A stretch of DNA of 5,117 nt. Source: Verrucomicrobia subdivision 3 bacterium UBA7542. Its GTDB lineage: Bacteria; Verrucomicrobiota; Verrucomicrobiia; Limisphaerales; UBA11358. Positions within the stretch are counted from its first letter, which is position 1; the number at the start of each line of letters is the position of its first letter. The notes under the pieces were generated by a model. That model saw nothing but the letters and a program-made list of their open reading frames with translations. It did no database searches and was not told the DNA's origin. This document shows, piece after piece, positions 1-5,117 of this stretch. The stretch spans positions 1 through 5,117 of the forward strand of contig DLMG01000301.1 in the NCBI GenBank assembly GCA_002479245.1, written 5' to 3'. The translations under genes were made by a program, and so were the position numbers.

Positions 1-275
1 GTTTTGCCATGAGTCAACGCGCGGGTGCATTTTTTTAATTGGGACAGCATAGCTGTAATTCACGTCGAACTTGCGAAATGGACTCTCCGACGGCGTTTGG
101 AGCGGCTGATAATCTTCCCGGCGCTGAAACCATCGTGCGGCATTCATGCCAGCGGACTACTCCAATGCTCGGACAAACCGGCCACTTGTCTGATCCACCC
201 CCGCTTTCAACTTCTGCGCCATGCCGGTTGCACTCCCGGACGGACATGAAAAAAGTCCTCGAAGCAAACGATGTT
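1..275. other. Unassigned region downstream of the membrane-protein gene; no recognised gene
   Basis: I recognise no gene here. On the minus strand one frame reads as a 21-residue ORF (222-157, starting MAQKLKAGVD), then a TAG stop, then a frame that stays open from an ATG at 147 to the window edge (49 codons, starting MNAARWFQRRED). Plus-strand and other minus-strand frames are also open for 74-116 codons across the same DNA, so openness alone is not evidence of coding. A seven-T run lies at about 30-36, followed by GGGACAG at 41-47 and a small inverted repeat ACAGC/GCTGT at 44-48 and 52-56. The minus strand just after the upstream gene's stop has a run of six T (about 250-255) but no strong stem before it, so I do not call a terminator. 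The region could be a dispersed intergenic repeat, a decayed gene, or the start of a gene continuing left of the window. Confidence 0.4.
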
Positions 276-1022
276 TTATTTCCCGGATTGACCGGCCTTC
301 GGCGGTGAAATGACATGCTGCGCTTCCCAAGATTGGAAGTTGTCATCGGATGCCACAATTTGTCCGACGCCACCTGCCATGCCATAAACTCTCATCATCT
401 TTCCGTCCGGGCCCACCCAGGTCTGTTGGTCACGAATGACCGCTATTGTTCCGATCGGAAGGCCTTTTAAGTTATCAAGTGATCCCTGGTAAACAATTTC
501 AAATTGATTGGTTCCCGACAAAGACAAGTTTTCTTTTGCCAGGTAAGGGGCAATCTGGTCGAGATTTGAAGGGCATTGGCCTTGATGATCGGAAGCGTAG
601 TACCAAAATCCAAGGGCGAGGCGCATCGCGTCGGTTGTTTTACCGCCCGCCATTTGGTGCAGTTGCTCCCAGTATTCTGGCGTGTGGGTTTCCGGAACCG
701 GCGCGGGCCGCGCTGGCTGCGGTTCAGGGCTCTTTTCCAATTGCCTGCCGAGGTCATTCGTTTGCTTTTTAAGCGCTTCGGCTTCGCTGCGAAGTTTCGC
801 AAGTTCAGCCGTGTGGTTCTCCGGAGGCGCGTTATTGGCGTGGGCGACCAGATTTGAAAGACGCTGGTTTTCCGCGGTTAATGCGGCCAGTTGTTTGTCT
901 TGCTGTTGCAACAACGTTTCCCTCTCGCGGAATTTGACCTGAGATTTAGATTGAATCATCAGCGATGCCGCCGCGCCGGTGATGGCGATGGCTGCGATGG
1001 AGATGATTTTGAGTTTTGTCAT
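276..1022 (-). CDS. Membrane-anchored coiled-coil protein, paralogue of the C-terminal extension of the adjacent sigma factor
   Basis: Function is not known. The 248-residue product has a single hydrophobic helix at residues 4-23 with no lipobox cysteine, so it is probably an N-terminal membrane anchor. A heptad-like, Gln/Leu-rich coiled coil follows at about 30-97, then a proline-rich linker at 99-112 and a small C-terminal domain at about 115-240 containing YYASDHQGQCPSNL. Each part lines up in order with residues 228-500 of the sigma factor upstream: NQRLSNLVAHANN against NQRLANLLAQAKN, LRSE in both, and the GQ-P-L-PY motif in both. Similarity is also visible by eye in DNA (about 854-893 against 1706-1745). 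The ATG at 1022-1020 is chosen because it aligns with an ATG in the sigma gene and precedes the membrane helix. No Shine-Dalgarno sequence is visible. The 29-bp gap suggests co-transcription with the sigma gene. It may partner or compete with the sigma extension; that is inference. Confidence 0.9.
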   Translation of the reverse strand: MTKLKIISIAAIAITGAAASLMIQSKSQVKFRERETLLQQQDKQLAALTAENQRLSNLVAHANNAPPENHTAELAKLRSEAEALKKQTNDLGRQLEKSPEPQPARPAPVPETHTPEYWEQLHQMAGGKTTDAMRLALGFWYYASDHQGQCPSNLDQIAPYLAKENLSLSGTNQFEIVYQGSLDNLKGLPIGTIAVIRDQQTWVGPDGKMMRVYGMAGGVGQIVASDDNFQSWEAQHVISPPKAGQSGK

Positions 1023-1051
1023 GGTTAAGAAGCTTGAAGCACTGGAGATGA

Positions 1052-2554
1052 TTAATGGACCAGGGTCCAGCGGTTGGTGACTCTTTCATCGGCATTACGC
1101 CCTCCATTCAGGTCCATGGCCTCGCGCAGGTCCAGCGCTGGATTCACCGGGGCTTTCTGGGTGATCACCCAATCTCCACCCGGCTGCAATTCGCTGACCA
1201 GACTGCTCGCGGGCAGGATTTCATAACGCTGCAGGATTACATCATCAATGGGGGATTCGAAATAGGGTTTCAGTTCCGAAAGGTCGTTGGGAAACTGCCC
1301 GTTATTGTCCCGGGCATACTTCCGCAACGCCACCCCCAACATCTCGAACACCCGATCTTCTGCATTGGCCCGCAATATCCTTGCAGCGCGGGCAAAATCA
1401 TCATCGGTGGTGAGGGTGTCAGCGGCGTTGACCCAAGCCTGATCTGAAAGATTCTGAAGCTCCGGAATCTTTTCGGAGGGATTTGCTTCCAGCCATTGCT
1501 TGAGCCGGTCCGCTTGCGCCGCATACATTTTTTTCATGGATGCCAGTTGATCCTCCGGTGACAGCGGAAGTGCGGTTTTCGCTGAAGTCATTTCCTGGAC
1601 ACTCCTCCTTAAGAGTCCGACCTCGCTGCGGAGCCTCAGAACCTCAGGCAATTGGTTGTCTGAAAGCGATTGGGTGTTTTTTGCCTGGGCAAGGAGGTTC
1701 GCCAGGCGCTGGTTATCTGCGTTTACTTGAGCCAGTTGATTGGTTTGAAGCTGCCAGGCTTTGTCCTGCTCGCGCAGTCTGGCTTGCGCGTGGTGTTGAA
1801 CCAACAGCGGCGTCACGACACTGACGACGATGACGGCGTTGATGATCCCGGCTTGAAGTTTTGTTGTGGCCATAAATTTCAAAAGAGAGAGTGTGGTTCC
1901 GGTCCCGGTTGTCAAGCTGGCGAGAGCAGCCGCTGGAATGCTGGCCGCCAGTCCCGCAGGCGCAGCAGTGACCGCTTCGCCGGCAAGTGCCGTCCCCAGT
2001 GCGGCGGCTGAAAAAGTAACGCCACGATGTTTCAGGAGGAGATGCAGCTTTTCCAAGGCGCGTGTCACTCGTTTCTGAGCGGCGGCTTCGCTGGTTCCCA
2101 AAGCCTCGCCGACCAGGCGAAAGTCGAGCTGTTCATAAAAGCGCAGTAAAACGGCCGTGCGGTCCGCCGCGCCAAGCCGGTTGATCGCTTCGTCGAGAAT
2201 GGGCGCAACCTGGCCCAGGTGCGTTTCCAAGTGGTCTGGTGGTGCGTTCATTTCGATGGCCTGCCTTTCACGCGCTTGACGACGGCGCTCGCCGCGCAGG
2301 GTCTTGGCGGCTACAAAACAAGTGTGCCGGTGCAGCCAGCCACCCAACCTGACTTCATGGGAAAGGTTTTTAGCCAAGTGTGCCAGATCCACAAAAACAG
2401 TTTGGGCCACGTCTTCCGCCAAATGCGTATCACCGCCGACCAATCGAACTGCTGTTGAATAGACAAGGTTGAGGTAGCGTTCGGCCAGTTCCTGAAAGGC
2501 TGCTTCCGAGCCGTTGTTCACATAATCTGCGAGCAATCTTTGGATGTCCGTCAT
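1052..2554 (-). CDS. ECF-like RNA polymerase sigma factor with membrane-anchored coiled-coil C-terminal extension
   Basis: This 500-residue protein starts with a sigma-70 family core that would direct RNA polymerase to specific promoters. Region 2 spans about 13-90 (SEAAFQELAERYLNLVYSTA, then AEDVAQTVF, then a GGWLHRHTCFVAAKTLR segment). Region 4 spans about 117-173 and has a helix-turn-helix (LVGEALGTSEAAAQKRVTRA). Usual ECF factors stop near 180-200 residues; here about 320 more follow. These comprise an Ala-rich stretch (181-213, possibly a second membrane-embedded segment), a hydrophobic helix (about 234-252), a coiled coil (about 255-330), a charged helical region and a C-terminal domain with YARDNNGQFPNDL at 413-425. 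This layout resembles sigma factors I know from Verrucomicrobiota. The ATG at 2554-2552 places region 2 at the usual distance from the N-terminus; no clear Shine-Dalgarno sequence precedes it. No separate anti-sigma gene is seen nearby, so the extension may regulate the core in cis (inference). Target promoters and signal are unknown. Confidence 0.95.
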   Translation of the reverse strand: MTDIQRLLADYVNNGSEAAFQELAERYLNLVYSTAVRLVGGDTHLAEDVAQTVFVDLAHLAKNLSHEVRLGGWLHRHTCFVAAKTLRGERRRQARERQAIEMNAPPDHLETHLGQVAPILDEAINRLGAADRTAVLLRFYEQLDFRLVGEALGTSEAAAQKRVTRALEKLHLLLKHRGVTFSAAALGTALAGEAVTAAPAGLAASIPAAALASLTTGTGTTLSLLKFMATTKLQAGIINAVIVVSVVTPLLVQHHAQARLREQDKAWQLQTNQLAQVNADNQRLANLLAQAKNTQSLSDNQLPEVLRLRSEVGLLRRSVQEMTSAKTALPLSPEDQLASMKKMYAAQADRLKQWLEANPSEKIPELQNLSDQAWVNAADTLTTDDDFARAARILRANAEDRVFEMLGVALRKYARDNNGQFPNDLSELKPYFESPIDDVILQRYEILPASSLVSELQPGGDWVITQKAPVNPALDLREAMDLNGGRNADERVTNRWTLVH

Positions 2555-2648
2555 CTTTTACTACTATTAAAGACCCGCTGGCAGACGAAAACAGACAAAA
2601 AGTTTTGAAAAGAGGAGCGCCGCTAAAACCGAGGCAAAAAGTGCAAGT

Positions 2649-2676
2649 AATATAGGGCCGTTTCGCCGCCTTACAG
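2649..2676 (-). promoter_or_regulatory. Weak candidate promoter for the sigma factor gene
   Basis: Read on the minus strand, TATATT (2654-2649) matches a -10 box at five of six positions. A poor -35 (CTGTAA, 2676-2671) lies 16 bp upstream. The leader would be about 90 nt. The -35 match is only three of six and AT-rich sequence gives such hits by chance. An alternative is the TAATAG sequence close to the ATG, which would give a nearly leaderless transcript and fit the missing Shine-Dalgarno sequence. I see no convincing ECF-type GAAC box that would indicate autoregulation. Confidence 0.2.
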
Positions 2677-2744
2677 CTGCACGAGATGACACATGAAATC
2701 AGATGTGCACCGTCAGCCGCATACAATACATCCACGCCGCCGTG

Positions 2745-2777
2745 AAAAAGGGACAGTCTATTTTTAAATATTTTCGG
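2745..2777. repeat. GGGACAG motif in AT-rich context, possible transposase-associated repeat remnant
   Basis: The plus strand reads AAAAAGGGACAGTCTATTTT, followed by more A/T. From memory, similar GGGACAG plus AT-rich strings often occur near IS200-like/REP-associated tyrosine transposases in many bacteria. No transposase gene is present here, so this would at most be a solo remnant. A second GGGACAG, also on the plus strand and next to an AT-rich run, is at 41-47. The assignment is tentative because the shared core is only seven bases. Confidence 0.3.
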
Positions 2778-2854
2778 ACCTGGGATTTGGCGGGATTTGG
2801 CTCATTTACTCCCAATAGACGGAATGTCGGCGTGCTCCGTCAGACGCATACATT

Positions 2855-2893
2855 CCTTCTCCCCGGGGGAGAAGGCCAGGATGAGGGCGAGCC
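2855..2893. repeat. REP-like palindromic intergenic repeat
   Basis: A perfect inverted repeat CCTTCTCCCC (2855-2864) and GGGGAGAAGG (2866-2875) is separated by one base, followed by CCAGGATGAGGGCGAGCC. The palindrome plus GGATGAGGG tail closely resembles the short GC-rich repeats (CTCTCCCC...GGGGAGAGGG...TGAGGG type) found in many copies between genes in diverse bacteria. Only one copy lies in this window, so the dispersed nature is inferred from resemblance. As a hairpin it could stabilise a transcript end or act as a recombination or transposition substrate. It is not followed by a T run on either strand, so a terminator role is unlikely. Confidence 0.6.
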
Positions 2894-2940
2894 AAAAAAC
2901 ATTCTTGCCTTGGCATCACGCCATCGGCTTTCGCGGTTTG

Positions 2941-2975
2941 AAAATTAATATCGGCCTTCGCTTCCGAAGGCCGAT
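2941..2975 (-). terminator. Probable intrinsic terminator of the aas-like gene
   Basis: A perfect 11-bp stem (ATCGGCCTTCG at 2950-2960 with CGAAGGCCGAT at 2965-2975) encloses a 4-base loop. It starts 19 bp after the stop codon of the aas-like gene. On the minus strand the stem is followed by ATTAATTTTC, a T-rich but interrupted tail, so termination may be moderate. The hairpin separates the aas-like gene from the sigma gene and supports treating them as separate transcription units. Confidence 0.7.
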
Positions 2976-2994
2976 GGCATTTGTTGAACTTGAT

Positions 2995-5117
2995 TTATTT
3001 GCCCGGCGGTGTGGGCGGAGCGGGTGGATTCGGCGGCGGTTCCATCTGCGCCTGCAGCTCGCGGTGATTCACCTTTCCGGTGCCGAGCTTCGGAATCTCC
3101 TTCACCACTTTTATCTCGCGCGGCACACTCAGATTCGTCAACCCTTTGGCTTTGATGGCGTCGCGGATTTCGTCCAGGGTCAGCTTCGGTTCGTTGGTCA
3201 CGGCGATGAGGGCTTCGCCTTTGTTTTCCTCGGGGCGCGTGATGACGGCGACCTGGCAATGCAGGCCGTAGTGCGGAAATGCTCCGGCCAGCGCGTCCTC
3301 CACCGCCGTGAGGCTCACCATCTCGCCACTCACCTTGGCAAAGCGTTTCAGCCGCCCGAGGATGTGCAGGTAGCCTTCAGCATCCACGCTCACGATGTCG
3401 CCGGTATCGTACCAGCCGCCGAGGGCCTGGAACCTCGCGTTCGCCTCCGCGTTCAAGTAGCCTTTCATCACGTTCGGCCCATGCACGAAGAGCCGCCCGC
3501 CCTCTGCCACACCTTCGACCGGCTCCAGCTCGTATTCCATGCCGGGCAGGAGACGGCCCACGGAGCCGTAGCGCGGCTCCAGCGGTGTGTTGACACTCAG
3601 GCACGGAGCGCATTCCGTCGCGCCATAACCTTCGAGGATGCGCACGCCGTATTTCTGCGACCAGGCGAGCGCGGTGGCTTCCTGCAGCTTCTCCGCGGCG
3701 GCAAACAGATACCGGATGCTGCGGAAGTCGTAGGGATGTGCCTTGCGCGCGTAGCCGTTCAGGAAGGTGTTGGTGCTGATAAACACCGTGCAGTTGCGGT
3801 CGTAGAGCACCGACGGCACCATGCGGTAATGCAAGGGCGAAGGATAGAGGAAGATATAAATTCCGCGCACCAGCGGCAGGAACGCCCCCGCCGTGAGACC
3901 GAAGCTGTGGAAGAGCGGCAGGCAGTTGAAGAGACGGTCGCCGTCGGTTATATCGGTGACCGCCAGCATCTGGCGGATGTTGGCGAGGATGTTGCCATGC
4001 GTCAGCTCGACACCCTTGGGCACGCCTTCGGAACCGCTCGTGAAAACAATCACGGCCGTGGAGCCGGCCGATGGCGAACTGCGGATGGCGGACTCCGATA
4101 AATCGCGAGCTGGTTGCGGAATTAAAACGTGCCGGAGCAGCGTGAGGAATTTCCGGGAGCCGGTGATGCCGGCGCGCACGTCTTCGAGATAGATCAGACT
4201 GATGCCCGCTTTCACAAAATCGTCCACGTTTAGCTTGGCGCGTTCAAAAAAGGCGCGCGAGGTGACGATGTGCTTCAGTCCGGCCAGTTCCGCGCACGCC
4301 AGCATGGTGGGTGTGCCAGAGGAGAAGTTCAGCACGGCGGGCACTTTGCCCAGCCTCCACAACGCGAGGATGACAACCGGTGTGGCGTTGACATTGGGCA
4401 TCAACAGGCCGATACGCTCGCCACCCGCAACTGTGCCACGCAAGGCCTGCGCCAGCACGTCCGCCCCCACCACGAGCTTCCGATAGGTCAGCTTTTGCTG
4501 TGTCGTGTCTTCGAGGATGATATGGCCGGGATGTTTGCGGGCGCTCTCCGCCACTGCCGAGAGGACATTCTGCGCGCCGAACGCCATCTCGACCTCGAAC
4601 TGCTGCCGCACCATCTGATCGCGGAGCCAGCTGGTCAGCAGCGTCCGCGCGCGACCGGTGCTGATGTCTCCCAACTCGGGCGCAGCCAGCGGGGCGCTGA
4701 AATGCACGGTCACTTTGGGAAAACATTTTTTCCAGCCCGGATTGGGGGAAAACGGCAGGCATCCGGCGCCGCGCAGGTAAGCGGTGATGACTTTCGCCCT
4801 GGTTTTAAAAATTAAAAAGCCGGTGCCATCGAAGAGCTTCATCAAGGCGCCCGTGCGCGACAGGCGGCCTTCGGCAAAGAGCACGAGCCGCCCGCCGCCT
4901 TTGAGAAACTCCGCCATGTGCTTCACCGCGTAAGGCGAATTGGTATCAATGGGCAAGGTGTAGTGGTTGATCATCACTTTCCGATGCAGCCAGCTCGTCT
5001 GCGCCGAGATGCTCGAAGTGACGAACTTCCAATCCTCATCCAGGCAGACCCAGAGAAACAGCCAGTCGATCCAGGAGAGGTGATTCGGAATCAAAAGCAC
5101 CGGGCCGGGCGTTTTCA
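2995..5117 (-). CDS. aas: Bifunctional acyl-ACP synthetase / lysophospholipid acyltransferase (Aas-type), N-terminus outside the window
   Basis: In E. coli, Aas activates fatty acids with ATP onto acyl carrier protein and transfers the acyl group to 2-acyl lysophospholipids at the inner membrane, repairing phospholipids. About 706 residues are visible. Numbering from the GTG at 5100, the PlsC-type acyltransferase shows the catalytic HX4D motif (NHLSWID, H7/D12) and FAEGRLSRTG (75-84), where the usual proline of FPEG is alanine. The AMP-binding domain shows the P-loop FTSGSEGVPKG (353-363), LPLFHSFGLTAG, YPSPLHYR, GYGATECAP (491-499), GWYDTGDIV (562-570), GRLKRFAKVSGEMVS (582-596) and the likely catalytic lysine in LGTGK (K676). 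Many stretches match E. coli Aas from memory. A proline-rich tail (688-699) ends the protein. The frame stays open to the edge (K-T-P-G-P before the GTG), so the true start is upstream; either a short Aas N-terminus or a fused LplT/MFS-like transporter domain could precede it. Confidence 0.95.
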   Translation of the reverse strand, partial: KTPGPVLLIPNHLSWIDWLFLWVCLDEDWKFVTSSISAQTSWLHRKVMINHYTLPIDTNSPYAVKHMAEFLKGGGRLVLFAEGRLSRTGALMKLFDGTGFLIFKTRAKVITAYLRGAGCLPFSPNPGWKKCFPKVTVHFSAPLAAPELGDISTGRARTLLTSWLRDQMVRQQFEVEMAFGAQNVLSAVAESARKHPGHIILEDTTQQKLTYRKLVVGADVLAQALRGTVAGGERIGLLMPNVNATPVVILALWRLGKVPAVLNFSSGTPTMLACAELAGLKHIVTSRAFFERAKLNVDDFVKAGISLIYLEDVRAGITGSRKFLTLLRHVLIPQPARDLSESAIRSSPSAGSTAVIVFTSGSEGVPKGVELTHGNILANIRQMLAVTDITDGDRLFNCLPLFHSFGLTAGAFLPLVRGIYIFLYPSPLHYRMVPSVLYDRNCTVFISTNTFLNGYARKAHPYDFRSIRYLFAAAEKLQEATALAWSQKYGVRILEGYGATECAPCLSVNTPLEPRYGSVGRLLPGMEYELEPVEGVAEGGRLFVHGPNVMKGYLNAEANARFQALGGWYDTGDIVSVDAEGYLHILGRLKRFAKVSGEMVSLTAVEDALAGAFPHYGLHCQVAVITRPEENKGEALIAVTNEPKLTLDEIRDAIKAKGLTNLSVPREIKVVKEIPKLGTGKVNHRELQAQMEPPPNPPAPPTPPGK

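Larger units (their letters stand above)
2555..2994. other. 440-bp intergenic region between the aas-like gene and the sigma gene
   Basis: No convincing gene is present; the ORFs crossing it are antisense or frame-shifted extensions of the flanking genes. It contains, from high to low coordinates, the terminator-like hairpin after the aas-like gene, a REP-like palindrome, a tandem 9-bp repeat GGGATTTGG (2782-2790 and 2792-2800), an AT-rich stretch with GGGACAG, and presumably the promoter of the sigma gene. The last 60 or so bases before the sigma start are T-rich on the coding strand and end with TTTAATAGTAGTAAAAG directly before the ATG, which offers no good ribosome-binding site. Confidence 0.75.

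Noticed and set aside
241..275. T-run downstream of the membrane-protein gene as an intrinsic terminator
   Set aside because: Six T are present on the coding strand, but no stable GC-rich stem directly precedes them.
35..385. Minus-strand ORF of 116 codons overlapping the end of the membrane-protein gene
   Set aside because: It overlaps about 110 bases of the better-supported gene out of frame and has no domain. The rest of it lies in the unassigned region, where several frames are open.
2430..2735. Minus-strand ORF of 101 codons upstream of and overlapping the sigma start
   Set aside because: It overlaps the sigma N-terminus in another frame, is Cys/Ser-rich without a recognisable motif, and crosses the likely promoter region.
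2818..2856. Inverted repeats GACGGA/TCCGTC and GGAATGT/ACATTCC
   Set aside because: Arms are only 6-7 bp, spacers are 12 and 22 bases, and the two pairs overlap and compete; this is within what chance would give.
2797..4101. Long plus-strand ORF of 434 codons
   Set aside because: It lies antisense to the aas-like gene, whose conserved motifs are unmistakable on the minus strand. Its His/Arg-rich, motif-free translation is typical of an antisense shadow in GC-rich DNA.
4244..4762. Minus-strand ORF of 172 codons and the overlapping plus-strand ORF of 181 codons at 4270-4815
   Set aside because: Both overlap the acyltransferase/AMP-binding gene in other frames and show no recognisable domain.
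1..5117. CRISPR array, tRNA or rRNA gene
   Set aside because: No regularly spaced repeats, tRNA-like cloverleaf or rRNA sequence was seen on reading either strand.

Overview
The window most likely comes from a Verrucomicrobiota bacterium of the Pedosphaera/Limisphaerales type. The strongest clue is an ECF-like sigma factor that continues past region 4 into an alanine-rich linker, a membrane helix, a coiled coil and a small C-terminal domain. I associate this architecture with that lineage from memory of such proteins; no search was run. The moderately GC-rich coding sequence, absence of clear Shine-Dalgarno sequences and palindromic intergenic repeat fit but are not diagnostic.

All three convincing genes are on the minus strand, so transcription runs from high to low coordinates. 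At 2995-5117 is most of an Aas-type bifunctional protein: a lysophospholipid acyltransferase (PlsC-type) joined to an acyl-ACP synthetase (AMP-binding). Its N-terminus lies beyond the right edge of the window. An 11-bp perfect hairpin at 2950-2975 lies 19 bp after its stop codon and probably ends its transcript.

The 440-bp gap at 2555-2994 holds that hairpin, a REP-like palindrome at 2855-2875, a GGGACAG motif in AT-rich sequence near 2750, and whatever promoter drives the next gene. I see no convincing gene in it.

At 1052-2554 is the sigma factor with the membrane-anchored C-terminal extension. It is followed after 29 bp by a 248-residue protein (276-1022) that repeats the architecture of that extension: the same N-terminal K-L-containing membrane helix, a near-matching coiled coil, and the same C-terminal motif resembling Y-A-x-D-x-x-G-Q-x-P. 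The second gene therefore looks like a duplicated, sigma-free copy of the extension. The two are probably one transcription unit. A reasonable but untested model is a membrane-tethered sigma factor whose extension pairs, through the coiled coil, with the stand-alone copy, which would act as a regulator or competitor. This is the most interesting part of the window.

Positions 1-275, downstream of the pair, contain no gene that I recognise. They may be a dispersed repeat or the decayed or partial start of something beyond the left edge.
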